Part shown: piece after piece, positions 50,397-58,820 of the stretch
Layout of the letters: each line of letters opens with the position of its first letter
Numbering within the stretch: position 1 is the stretch's first letter
Assembly: GCA_963842295.1 (NCBI GenBank)
Contig: CAWJFY010000011.1
Location: 186,001-250,000 of the forward strand
DNA: 64,000 nt
Source: JAJNBA01 sp963842295
GTDB taxonomy: Bacteria; Actinomycetota; UBA4738; HRBIN12
Reading direction: 5' to 3'
Made by a program: the position numbers and the translations under genes
Notes under the pieces: model-generated
Databases searched by the model: none
The model's input: only the letters and a program-made list of their open reading frames with translations
What the model was told of the DNA's origin: nothing

Positions 50397-51745
50397 CCGT
50401 TCGGGTCGCCGTCGTCGGCGCCGGCGTCGCGGGCCTGGCCACCGCCTTCCACCTTCAGCGGGCGGGCGCGGCTCCCGTCGTCTTCGAACGCGAGGGCACG
50501 CACGGGGGGGTGATCGCGCCGCCCATCGAGGTTGGGGACCTGGCGCTCGAGCCGGGTCCGGATTCGCTGGCGGCCCGGAAGCCCTGGGGCGCCGCCCTAT
50601 GCCGCGAGCTCGGGCTGAGCATGATCCCGCCGGGAGCATCGGGTGCCTTCCTGTGGACGGATATCGGGTTGGTCCCGTACCTCGCCGGCACCGCGTTCGG
50701 GATCCCCGGCGACGTCGGCGACGTGCTCCGGTGGCCGGGCCTGTCGTCTCGAGGACGGGGCAGGGCGCTCGCGGATCTCGTGAAGCGGAAGCGTCGAGAC
50801 GGCGTCGAGGAAACGCTGGGCCAACTGCTCCGTCGCCGGCTCGGGGACGAGGCCACCGACCTCGCGATCGCACCGCTCCTGGCGGGGCTCCACGCCGGCG
50901 ATGTCGATCGGCTGTCCGTGGCGGCGACCTTCCCGGAGCTCGTTGCCTGGGAGCGTACCCAGGGGAGCCTGATCCGAGGCGCGCAGGCCGCGCAACGGTC
51001 TGCGCGCCACGCCGATCCCGGGCCGCTGTTCGTCCGTCCCCGGGGCGGGATGCGCGAGCTGGTCGACGCCCTCGCAGGGTCTCTCGGCGACCGTGTCCGC
51101 ACCGGCACCGAGGTCACGCACGTCAGCGAGCGTGACGTGCGGGTCGCCGACGGCGCCGAAGCGGTCGATGCCGTCGTTCTCGCCTGCGGCGCCCCAGCTG
51201 CATCCGCGCTGTTCGGGGACGCGGCGCCCGGAGAGCTGGAGGCCATCCGGTCCGTCTCGACCGGCGTGGTCTTCCTCGTCTACCCGTCCGGGACCGCCGA
51301 CGCCCTCCCGGATGGGACCGGATTCGTCGTCCCGCGCGGTGCCGCGCCGATGACCGCCGCCACGTTCGTGTCACGCAAGTGGCCTGACGCGTCCTTCGCC
51401 GACCGAGCCGTGGTGCGCTGCTACGTCGGCGGGGTGGGGGACGAGGAGGTGCTGGACGCTCCGGATCATCACATCGTCGACGCATGCGCGCGGCACCTGA
51501 GCGCCGTCCTCGATCTCCCCGGGCCCTCGGCGTCGCGCGTCCACCGATGGTGGCGTGCGATGCCCCAGTACGAGCTGGGCCACCTCGATCGGGTCCGCCG
51601 GGTCCGCGAGGCGCTCCCGCCCGGTATCTTCGTCGTGGGGAGCGCCTTCGACGGCGTCGGCGTCTCTGATCTCGCGCGCGCCGCCGAGGAAACGGCCGCG
51701 CGCGTGCTCGCGCACGCGGCCGCACCCCGGAAGGAGCCGGCATGA
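50393..51745 (+). CDS. cgoX: Coproporphyrinogen III oxidase, FAD-dependent
   Basis: The 450-aa flavoprotein oxidises coproporphyrinogen to coproporphyrin. It begins VRVAVVGAGVAGLATAFHLQ (FAD site), has LEPGPDSLAARKPW, a central FVRPRGGMRELVDAL and the C-terminal VVGSAFDGVGVSDLARA. GTG 50393 overlaps the cpfC stop. Position in the CPD operon supports this role over protoporphyrinogen oxidation. Confidence 0.9.
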   Translation: MTVRVAVVGAGVAGLATAFHLQRAGAAPVVFEREGTHGGVIAPPIEVGDLALEPGPDSLAARKPWGAALCRELGLSMIPPGASGAFLWTDIGLVPYLAGTAFGIPGDVGDVLRWPGLSSRGRGRALADLVKRKRRDGVEETLGQLLRRRLGDEATDLAIAPLLAGLHAGDVDRLSVAATFPELVAWERTQGSLIRGAQAAQRSARHADPGPLFVRPRGGMRELVDALAGSLGDRVRTGTEVTHVSERDVRVADGAEAVDAVVLACGAPAASALFGDAAPGELEAIRSVSTGVVFLVYPSGTADALPDGTGFVVPRGAAPMTAATFVSRKWPDASFADRAVVRCYVGGVGDEEVLDAPDHHIVDACARHLSAVLDLPGPSASRVHRWWRAMPQYELGHLDRVRRVREALPPGIFVVGSAFDGVGVSDLARAAEETAARVLAHAAAPRKEPA

Positions 51746-52419
51746 CCGACACGACCTACGCCCTGTACGCGGTGTTCGCCGCCAGTCCGGAGCTGCGTGC
51801 GGAGCTGTTCGAGGACGATGCCCTGCGCAACGCTGCGGAGGAGATCGAGACCTTTTTCAAGGACTGGGCCGGCCAGGTGGACGTGCGTGGTTCGTACTCC
51901 ACGGTCGGGTTCCGCGCCGACGCCGACCTGGTGCTCTGGCTGACCGCCGGATCGGCCGAGGACCTCCAGCGGTTCGTCGTCGGGTTCCGGAGGACCCGCG
52001 CCGGCGATCTCCTCGATCCCGTCACCTCCTTGATGGGTCTCGTGAAGCCCGCCGAGTTCACGCCCGACCACCAGCCGGCCTTCATCCGCGGCGAGGCCCC
52101 TCGCACGTACCTCTGCGTCTACCCGTTCGTGCGCACGCCCGAGTGGTACCTCCTCCCGCCGCAGGAGCGGGGCGAGCTGCTCGCCGAGCACGGCGTGCTG
52201 GGGCGTGAGTTCCCGCAGGTTCTGGCCAACACGACGAGCGCCTTCGGTCTCGGGGACTGGGAATGGATCCTCGCCTTCGAGACCGACGAGCTCGATGCCC
52301 TCGTGGACTGCATCCGGCGGCTCCGTGATTCGAAGACCCGCCCCTACACGAAATTGGAGACCCCGTTCTTCACGGGGATCCGCAAGCCGATCGCCGAAGC
52401 CCTCGGCGATCTCCGCTGA
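51742..52419 (+). CDS. chdC: Coproheme decarboxylase (chlorite dismutase family)
   Basis: The 225-aa protein removes two carboxyls from coproheme to give heme b. It contains the YPFVRTPEWYLLPP segment with the catalytic Tyr, the proximal His region LAEHGVLGREFP, and ETPFFTG near the end. ATG overlaps the cgoX stop (ATGA). It closes the CPD operon, so heme here does not need protoporphyrin IX. Confidence 0.93.
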   Translation: MTDTTYALYAVFAASPELRAELFEDDALRNAAEEIETFFKDWAGQVDVRGSYSTVGFRADADLVLWLTAGSAEDLQRFVVGFRRTRAGDLLDPVTSLMGLVKPAEFTPDHQPAFIRGEAPRTYLCVYPFVRTPEWYLLPPQERGELLAEHGVLGREFPQVLANTTSAFGLGDWEWILAFETDELDALVDCIRRLRDSKTRPYTKLETPFFTGIRKPIAEALGDLR

Positions 52420-52473
52420 CTTTTCTTCGTCCTTGGGTCGACTGAGCGCTCGAACCTGCCGATGATGGTCTCC

Positions 52474-53340
52474 ATGAAGAGACTCCTGGCTTCCCTAGCC
52501 GTATCGAGCGTGCTCCTCGCCGGATGCGCCGATGGTCCCACACCCGATCCCGTCAACCCCAGAGACGCGGTGCTGAATGCCATGCTCGCCGTCTACGAGG
52601 CGGGTTCCTTCCACCAGAGCCTGGATATGTCGATGTCCGCAGCCGGTCAGAGCTTCTCCATCTCCGCCGAGGCAGACGTCGACAACGAGAACCAGAAGAT
52701 CGGGATGACGATGGACCTCGGGATGCTCGGCGGGAAGATGCAGATGGTGATGGACGGTGGTGTGCTGTACATGCGATCGCCGGTCTTCGAGAACGCAGGC
52801 ACGGAATGGGTCAGCATGGACCCGTCGAAGATGGATCCGGCCGCTGCCGCGCAGTTCGGCGGCTTCGGGGCCGGCACCACGGATCCATCGGCGTTCGTCG
52901 GTCTGTTCGCCGGCGTCTTCGACGTGAAGGCCTCCGGCGAGCAGGAGCTGAAGGGCGTGCCGACCACCCGCTACGTCGGCACGATCGACCTGAAGAAGGT
53001 GCTCGCGGGGTTCTCGAACGTGGTGGGCAAGGACGCCGACGCGGCCACGAGGAAGCAGCTCGAGGTGGCCCTGGAGCAGTTCGCATCACTCGGGATCGAC
53101 GAGAAGATCCCGTTCGAGATCTGGATCGACGAGGAGGGGCTGCCACGCCGGCAACGCATCACGATGGACTTCGGTGACCTCGTGCCCGGGGCGGAGGAGG
53201 CAAGCATGGAGATGACGGTCGACTTCTCCGACTTCGGCAAGGCCGTCGACATCAAGATCCCCTCTGCGTCCGAGGTCACGGACGTGACCGAGACCCTCGC
53301 CGGTGCCGGCACAAGCGTCGGCTCAGGCGCCCCCGGATAG
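52474..53340 (+). CDS. LppX/LprAFG-type lipoprotein
   Basis: The 288-aa lipoprotein starts at Met 52474 (two earlier Met codons at 52462-52465 are in frame). The signal is KRLLASLAVSSVLLAGC with the lipobox Cys. The mature part has alternating strands and a DLKKVLAGF segment, fitting the LolA/LppX fold that binds lipids. Substrate is unknown. Its 3' end overlaps the convergent HAD gene by 18 bp. Confidence 0.78.
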   Translation: MKRLLASLAVSSVLLAGCADGPTPDPVNPRDAVLNAMLAVYEAGSFHQSLDMSMSAAGQSFSISAEADVDNENQKIGMTMDLGMLGGKMQMVMDGGVLYMRSPVFENAGTEWVSMDPSKMDPAAAAQFGGFGAGTTDPSAFVGLFAGVFDVKASGEQELKGVPTTRYVGTIDLKKVLAGFSNVVGKDADAATRKQLEVALEQFASLGIDEKIPFEIWIDEEGLPRRQRITMDFGDLVPGAEEASMEMTVDFSDFGKAVDIKIPSASEVTDVTETLAGAGTSVGSGAPG

Positions 53341-53973
53341 GAGCGCTCGCAGGTCTCGGATCACGCGGTGACCGTTGAGGTCGGGCGTGCCGTCGCCCGA
53401 CCGGTCGATCAGGAAGGTGTCGATCCCCAGCGCGGCCGCGCCATCGCAGTACGCCGGCTGGTCGTCGACGAACACGGCGCGTTCGGGCGCGATGTCGCCG
53501 AGCCGGTGCAATGCTTCTTGGTAGATCCCGGGGTCCGGCTTGTGCATCCCGACCTCGAACGACAACAGGATCTCGTCGAACTCCTCCGCGATCCCGAGCC
53601 GGTCGACGATCGGCCGCGTCGAGTGCGAGCAGTTGCTGATCAGCGCGGTTCCGGTGCCACGCGCCCGTAGCTCTCGCACCACAGGCACGGAGTCCTCCCA
53701 GAGCTCGACGCCCGTCTCGGAGAACTCTCGCTCCATCTCCAAGAGCCTCGCGATCAGCTCGGGATCCGGGTCGACCCCGACCGCCTCGACGATCGCGGTC
53801 ATGTCGCCTTGGACGCTGCCGTAGGTGCCGACACCCCTGGCCGCTCTCGTGCGCTCGTAGGCGCGGAAGAGGTCAGGCTTCTCGATGCCGAGCTCGGCGG
53901 TGATGCGCTCCGAGAGCTGTCCCCACCGGCTGCGCACGATGGTGTCGTAGAGATCGAGCAGGACGGCATCCAC
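53323..53973 (-). CDS. HAD-superfamily hydrolase
   Basis: The 216-aa protein has HAD motifs: DLYDTIV (nucleophile Asp), ISNCSHS, MHKPDPGIYQEAL and VFVDDQPAYCDGA. The helical cap lies between motifs 1 and 2. It is probably a phosphatase. A TATCCT box six nt upstream of GTG 53973 indicates leaderless expression. The substrate is not predictable. Confidence 0.82.
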   Translation of the reverse strand: MDAVLLDLYDTIVRSRWGQLSERITAELGIEKPDLFRAYERTRAARGVGTYGSVQGDMTAIVEAVGVDPDPELIARLLEMEREFSETGVELWEDSVPVVRELRARGTGTALISNCSHSTRPIVDRLGIAEEFDEILLSFEVGMHKPDPGIYQEALHRLGDIAPERAVFVDDQPAYCDGAAALGIDTFLIDRSGDGTPDLNGHRVIRDLRALLSGGA

Positions 53974-53979
53974 GCACCC

Positions 53980-53985
53980 AGGATA
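53980..53985 (-). promoter_or_regulatory. -10 box (TATCCT) for the HAD gene
   Basis: On the minus strand it ends 6 nt before GTG 53973. Confidence 0.5.
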
Positions 53986-53998
53986 GGGCCGGCCGCCG

Positions 53999-56041
53999 TC
54001 AGACGGTTCGATCGGTCCACAGGCCGGCGAGGAACGCGTCCACGTCGGCCGCCGCGGTGACCGGTGCGTCCCCATCCGGAACAGCGACAACCTGGGGTCC
54101 GACGACGTCGAAGTGCACCAGAACCTCGTCCGGCAAGAATCGGGATCGTTGCGAGTACGAGTGGGGGTCCTCGAGGCCCTTCGGTCTGCGGTAGTAGCGC
54201 TGCGGGTAGGTCACGTGGAGGGCGTCGCGTGCCCGGGTGAGCGCCACGTAGAGCAGCCGGCGCTCCTCCTCGATCTCGTCGTCGTCGCCCGTGGACATGT
54301 CGGACGGGATCATGCCGTCGGCGGCGTGGATCACGTGGACCACGTCCCACTCGAGGCCTTTGGCGGAGTGGATGGTCGAAAGGATCAGATAGTCCTCGTC
54401 GAGGTGGGGCGCCCCCGCGAGGTCGCCGGTGGACGACGGCGGATCGAGGGTCAGGTCGGCGAGGAACTGCCCTCGAGACGCAGACTCCGAAGCAAGGAGC
54501 TCGAGCTGCTCGAGGTCCCGCGAGCGCGCCGCGGCTGCCTCGTACTTGCGCGCGATCACCGGCTCGAGGAAAGTCCGGAGTCTCGCGAGCTGGCCGGCGG
54601 GTGGAAGCGCGTCGCTTTCGAGACAGTCGCCGAGGGCCGCGCGGAGCTCGCGGAAGCCTTGCGCCGTCCCCTTCGGTGCTGAGATCGGCTCCTCGAGGAA
54701 CCGCCTGAGAGGCGACGCCGAATCCGTCGCGTCGCTGCGGCGCACCCCGAGCGCCTCCATCAGCCTCCGCGCCGAGGCTGGGCCCATCCCGTCGAGGAGC
54801 TGGAGCACCCGGAACCAGCTGACCTCGTCGAACGGGTTCTCGAGGATCCGGAGGCATGCGAGCGCATCCTTCACGTGAGCGGCCTCCATGAACTTCAGGC
54901 CGCCGTACTTGATGAACGGGATGTTCCGCCGGGCGAGCTCGACCTCGAGGTGGTCGGAGTGGTACGCCGCGCGGAAAAGCACAGCCTGCCCCTTGAGCGG
55001 GGTTCCTTCCTCCCGATGCCCGAGGACGGCCTTGCAGACGGCGTCACTCTGTTCGGCCTCGTCGAGGCACGCTCGCAGGATCGGGCGCACTTCGCCGGGC
55101 CGGGTCGGCCGGAGGGTCTTCTCGTGCCGTTGCGGGCTGAGTGCGATGACCCCGTTCGACGCTGCCAGGATCGGCGGCGTCGAACGGTAGTTTCGTTCGA
55201 GCTTGATCACGGCACCGTTCGGGAATCGCTGCGGGAACTCGAGGATGTTCTTCACGGTGGCCGCCCGGAATCCGTAGATCGCCTGCGCGTCGTCGCCGAC
55301 CACCGTGAGGTTCTGGGGGCCGGCTGCAGGCCGCATCCCTTCGAGGATGTCGGCCTGCAGCGCGTTCGTGTCCTGGTACTCGTCGACCAGGATGTGCTCG
55401 AACATCGCGGCGAGCTGTGGCGCGGTCGCCGTGGAGGTCGCCATCGCCTTCCAGAACAGGAGAAGGTCGTCGTAGTCGAGGACGTGTTGGTGGCGTTTGC
55501 GATCGGTGTAGGCCTGGAAGATCCCACGGATCCCCTCGGTCTCGTCGAGACACCACGGGTAGTGACGTTTCACGACATCGGTGAGTCGCTCGCCCGCGTT
55601 CACGGTCCGCGAGTAGATCGCGGCGAGGGTGTCCTTGCGGGGGAATCGTCGCTCCCGCGCCGAGTAGCCGAGCTCGTCTCGGAGCAAGTTCATCACGTCG
55701 GCGCCGTCGGCCTGGTCGAGGACCGTGAAATCGGGTGAGAGTCCGAGCGCGCGGCCGTGGACGCGCAGCAGCCGGTTCCCGATCGCGTGGAACGTGCCGC
55801 CCCAGACGCGGCCGGTGTCGCTCGTGCCCAACCGGGCTGCTCGCGAGACCATCTCGCGAGCAGCCCGCCGGCTGAACGTGAGCAGCAGGATCCGCTCGGG
55901 GCGGGTGCCCCGTTCGATCAGCGAGGCGACCCGCGCGGCCAGGGTCATCGTCTTCCCGCTGCCGGCGCCGGCCACGATGAGCAGCGGTCCCTCGCCGTGC
56001 AGGACGGCGGCTCGTTGCTCCGGATTCAGCTCATCGAACAC
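53999..56041 (-). CDS. UvrD/PcrA-type superfamily 1 DNA helicase
   Basis: The 680-aa helicase starts at GTG 56041 and begins FDELNPEQRAAVLH. Walker A is VAGAGSGKT, motif Ia is LLLTFSRRAAREM, motif II is VDEYQDTN, motif III is VVGDDAQAIYGFRAA, motif IV LERNYRS, and motif VI VALTRARDALHVT. It unwinds 3'-5' in DNA repair. It is somewhat shorter than UvrD, lacking the long C-terminal tail. A TATCCT box lies 8 nt upstream. Confidence 0.9.
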   Translation of the reverse strand: MFDELNPEQRAAVLHGEGPLLIVAGAGSGKTMTLAARVASLIERGTRPERILLLTFSRRAAREMVSRAARLGTSDTGRVWGGTFHAIGNRLLRVHGRALGLSPDFTVLDQADGADVMNLLRDELGYSARERRFPRKDTLAAIYSRTVNAGERLTDVVKRHYPWCLDETEGIRGIFQAYTDRKRHQHVLDYDDLLLFWKAMATSTATAPQLAAMFEHILVDEYQDTNALQADILEGMRPAAGPQNLTVVGDDAQAIYGFRAATVKNILEFPQRFPNGAVIKLERNYRSTPPILAASNGVIALSPQRHEKTLRPTRPGEVRPILRACLDEAEQSDAVCKAVLGHREEGTPLKGQAVLFRAAYHSDHLEVELARRNIPFIKYGGLKFMEAAHVKDALACLRILENPFDEVSWFRVLQLLDGMGPASARRLMEALGVRRSDATDSASPLRRFLEEPISAPKGTAQGFRELRAALGDCLESDALPPAGQLARLRTFLEPVIARKYEAAAARSRDLEQLELLASESASRGQFLADLTLDPPSSTGDLAGAPHLDEDYLILSTIHSAKGLEWDVVHVIHAADGMIPSDMSTGDDDEIEEERRLLYVALTRARDALHVTYPQRYYRRPKGLEDPHSYSQRSRFLPDEVLVHFDVVGPQVVAVPDGDAPVTAAADVDAFLAGLWTDRTV

Positions 56042-56049
56042 GCGTTCGA

Positions 56050-56055
56050 AGGATA
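56050..56055 (-). promoter_or_regulatory. -10 box (TATCCT) for the helicase gene
   Basis: On the minus strand it ends 8 nt before GTG 56041. Confidence 0.5.
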
Positions 56056-56115
56056 GTGCTCGCCGGTGACCGAATCGAGGACCCGGGGGCGCGACGACGT
56101 GGGAGGATGCCGCCC

Positions 56116-56784
56116 ATGTCGGAGCCGGAGATCCGGATCGAGGAGAACGGTCCCTACCAGGTGGCGGGTCCCTTGCCGATCTCACGGACGAGGACCGTGA
56201 AGACCGAGTTCGGGGAACCGGTCGACTACGCGCCGTTCGAGCGCTTGGAAACAGGAGAGACATATCGACTGTGCCGCTGCGGCAAGAGCGGGAACAAGCC
56301 GTTCTGCGACGACAGTCACCTCGAGGAACCCCGTGTGGATGTCACGGAGCGAGCGGATCATGGTCCCCGTGACGATAGGACGGACGTCTTCCAGGGCCCC
56401 GACGGGGCGATCATCAGTGACGATCTCTCGATCTGCACGAAAGCGGGCTACTGCAAGGATCGATTCACCGGCGTGTGGCAGTTGCTCGGTGACCCTGATC
56501 CCGCCGTCCGCGAGCGCATGGGCCGGATGGTCCAGCTCTGCCCGTCGGGGCGGCTGGCATGGGCAGACTCGGTTGACGCGCCCGACCACGAGCCGGACTA
56601 CGAGCCCGAGATCGGCGTGTTCCGGAATGGGCCGTTGTTCGTGAGGGGCGGCGTCAAGGTGGTGGGAGCGGACGGTGAGGCATACGAGGTCCGGAACCGG
56701 CAGACCCTCTGCCGGTGCGGGTACTCACAGAACAAGCCGTTCTGCGACGGATCGCACGCGCTCGTGGGATTCCGCGAGGGCTGA
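56116..56784 (+). CDS. CDGSH / Fer4-like / CDGSH iron-sulfur protein
   Basis: The 222-aa protein carries two CDGSH [2Fe-2S] motifs, CRCGKSGNKPFCDDSH and CRCGYSQNKPFCDGSH. Between them is a ferredoxin-like domain with SICTKAGYC and VQLCPSGRLAW (Fer4_19-type). ATG 56116 follows GGAGG. Such proteins are found in bacteria as small redox carriers; a partner is not known. It converges with a nucleotidyltransferase gene. Confidence 0.88.
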   Translation: MSEPEIRIEENGPYQVAGPLPISRTRTVKTEFGEPVDYAPFERLETGETYRLCRCGKSGNKPFCDDSHLEEPRVDVTERADHGPRDDRTDVFQGPDGAIISDDLSICTKAGYCKDRFTGVWQLLGDPDPAVRERMGRMVQLCPSGRLAWADSVDAPDHEPDYEPEIGVFRNGPLFVRGGVKVVGADGEAYEVRNRQTLCRCGYSQNKPFCDGSHALVGFREG

Positions 56785-56804
56785 GCGAGGCGATCTCACG
56801 CAGC

Positions 56805-57608
56805 TCAGAGCGCATCGAGCCGGGCGCACACGAGATGCTCAAGCTCGATCGGGTAGTTCAAGCCGTACGCCTCGGCCACATCGGGCGCCCTGTCGCGGAA
56901 GTGCGCAACGACCGTGCGACCGGCCTCCAGCAGGGCGCCCCGATCGATCGGAACGAAGGTGCTCTCTAATGGGAAAAGCACGGCCGTCCGGATCGCCACG
57001 TCGACCTTGTCATAGGGCTCGTCTCCCACCTCCACGCCCTGCTCGAGCCGGGCGAGATCGACGCAGCATCCGCGGAGCGCCTCAAGCTGGCCTGCCGCCC
57101 ACCAGAGATGTCCTCGCCCCACGGCGGCGATGAAGTGCGACAGCTCGTGCCAGAACCAGAAGAGAACCTGCCGGGCCGCCGTTTCCTGGTTCACTGGGTC
57201 GACGCTGCCACTGGGGAACGTGACGCCGTCGAGGATCCCCGCCGGATCGAAAAGGGTCCGGTGCGGACCCGCATCGATGTCGTCGAGCCGACTCGCGCGA
57301 GCGAAGAAGATCTCGCCCTCTGTGCCGTCGGCAAGCACGAAGAACACGATGCCGGTCAACCCGAAGTCTTCGAGGAAGAGCGGATCACCGAGGCTTCGGA
57401 CCAAGTCCCCTCGGCCGGCGACGACATCCTCATACTCCTCGTCCTCCACGATCACGCAGAGGTCGAGGTCCGAATGCTCGTCCGCGTCTCCTCTGGCGTG
57501 GGACCCTCCGATGAAGCCGGCGACGACCCGCTCGTCCGTGGCACAGAGAGTCGTGAACCTGTCGATGATGGCCTGAGGATCATGCCGCGGATCTCGCTGG
57601 TTCCCCAC
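56805..57608 (-). CDS. Nucleotidyltransferase-fold protein
   Basis: The 267-aa protein starts at GTG 57608. It shows the pol-beta nucleotidyltransferase motif GGSHARGDADEHSDLDLCV (GS...SDxD) and a helical C-terminal part with WFWHELSHFIAAVGRGHLWW. Members include aminoglycoside and lincosamide nucleotidyltransferases and related unknowns. Resistance should not be assumed. It lies next to msrA but has no shared operon evidence. Confidence 0.72.
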   Translation of the reverse strand: MGNQRDPRHDPQAIIDRFTTLCATDERVVAGFIGGSHARGDADEHSDLDLCVIVEDEEYEDVVAGRGDLVRSLGDPLFLEDFGLTGIVFFVLADGTEGEIFFARASRLDDIDAGPHRTLFDPAGILDGVTFPSGSVDPVNQETAARQVLFWFWHELSHFIAAVGRGHLWWAAGQLEALRGCCVDLARLEQGVEVGDEPYDKVDVAIRTAVLFPLESTFVPIDRGALLEAGRTVVAHFRDRAPDVAEAYGLNYPIELEHLVCARLDAL

Positions 57609-57641
57609 CAGCCGAAGCTTCGCAGGTCCGCCTGAGCCGCG

Positions 57642-58157
57642 TTAGGCGTGGACCAGCCCGAGATCCTCCAGCAATCCCGGCGGGATCGCGTGGCAGTACG
57701 GCTCATGTCCGTTGTTCAGGTAGTACCGCTGGTGGTAGTCCTCGGCCGGGTAGAAGGCCACGTGCGGCCGGATCTCGGTCGCGATCGGCTTCGAGTAGCG
57801 GGCTTGCGCGCGGTCGCGTGACGCCTCCGCAGCCGCCTGCTGATCGTCCGAATGCGTGAGGACGATGCTTCGGTACTGCGACCCGTGGTCGGGTCCCTGG
57901 CGGTTCACCTGTGTCGGGTCGTGCATCGCCCAGTAGACCTCGAGCAGCTGATCGAAGGAGACGGCGCTGGGGTCGAAGGTGACCTCGACGACCTCGGCGT
58001 GGCCGGTCGTGCCGCTGCAGACCTGACGATAGGTCGGGTTCTCAACGATGCCGCCGCTGTAGCCGGAGACGGCGTCGATCACACCGGGGACCTTGCGGAA
58101 GAGGTGCTCGACGCCCCAGAAGCAGCCGGCGCCGAAGGTTGCGGTCTCGGTTGGCAT
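57642..58157 (-). CDS. msrA: Peptide methionine sulfoxide reductase A
   Basis: The 171-aa enzyme reduces S-methionine sulfoxide. It has the active GAGCFWG with the catalytic Cys, GYSGGIVENPTY, VNRQGPDHGSQYRS and the ending HAIPPGLLEDLGLVHA. ATG 58157 has a GAGGGAAAGGA ribosome site. An inverted repeat (58182-58196) in the leader may be an operator. Confidence 0.92.
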   Translation of the reverse strand: MPTETATFGAGCFWGVEHLFRKVPGVIDAVSGYSGGIVENPTYRQVCSGTTGHAEVVEVTFDPSAVSFDQLLEVYWAMHDPTQVNRQGPDHGSQYRSIVLTHSDDQQAAAEASRDRAQARYSKPIATEIRPHVAFYPAEDYHQRYYLNNGHEPYCHAIPPGLLEDLGLVHA

Positions 58158-58181
58158 GTAGTTCCTTTCCCTCGGCTTCGA

Positions 58182-58196
58182 AGATGTCGGACATCT
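58182..58196. promoter_or_regulatory. Inverted repeat upstream of msrA
   Basis: AGATGT-CGG-ACATCT, 25-39 nt before the msrA start, in a 210-bp gene-free region. It could be a regulator site or a leader stem. Confidence 0.35.
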
Positions 58197-58319
58197 CCAT
58201 AGTGCCAGTCGGGGGCCGTTCCGTTGCAGGCGAGGGCTCCGCTGCCTCCTCCGGAAGTCTTAGTTCAGTCAGGGAAGCCCGAAATGGTCCTCTTCGCCGA
58301 TACTCCCGTTCGTCTCCCA

Positions 58320-58335
58320 TACCCGATATCGGGTA
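58320..58335. promoter_or_regulatory. Perfect 16-bp palindrome upstream of the single-PAS gene
   Basis: TACCCGATATCGGGTA is fully self-complementary and lies 32 nt before the ATG at 58368. It is a strong candidate for a dimeric repressor site covering the start of transcription. Confidence 0.6.
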
Positions 58336-58367
58336 GAGCAGGGAGAGGCGGACCAAGGAGGTAGCGC

Positions 58368-58808
58368 ATGCGACAGTGGGAGCTCATCGGGATCACCGAC
58401 ACGGTGGATTGGACGTCGCCTCGCCGTGAGCCCAGGCCCACCGAGTCCGAGGGGCATTTTCCGGCCGTCATGTGGACCACCGACGGATCGCTGCGGCTCC
58501 GAGGCGTCTCGTGGGTGGCGTCGCAGCACCTGGGGATCCATCCACGGTTCCTCGACGGCCGGGAGTTGCTGGATGCGTTCGGCATGGAAGGGGAGAGCCT
58601 CCCGATCCTCGAAGCCCACGCGGCGGCGCTCACGGGGGAGACGGTCACGTTCAGCCTCCGCGGGATCGAAGGGCGCATGTGGTGCCGAGTCGCGCCCACA
58701 CACGACGCGGGCGAGCAGATCGTGGGGACGTTCTGCATCGCCACCGCGCCCGTTCCGGACGACGACGAGCCGGCGGCGCCGCCGGAGCCGATCCTGACGT
58801 TGGTGTGA
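58368..58808 (+). CDS. Single PAS-domain protein
   Basis: The 146-aa protein starts at ATG 58368 behind AAGGAGGT. It consists of one PAS-like domain (HFPAVMWTTDGSLRLRGV to about residue 125), with a short acidic tail. No output domain follows. The palindrome upstream suggests tight regulation. It may be a sensor subunit or small ligand binder. Confidence 0.65.
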   Translation: MRQWELIGITDTVDWTSPRREPRPTESEGHFPAVMWTTDGSLRLRGVSWVASQHLGIHPRFLDGRELLDAFGMEGESLPILEAHAAALTGETVTFSLRGIEGRMWCRVAPTHDAGEQIVGTFCIATAPVPDDDEPAAPPEPILTLV

Positions 58809-58820
58809 GCTTCGGGGCCG

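Noticed and set aside
56805..57608. Aminoglycoside resistance gene
   Set aside because: Only the general nucleotidyltransferase motif is seen; specificity residues cannot be assigned.
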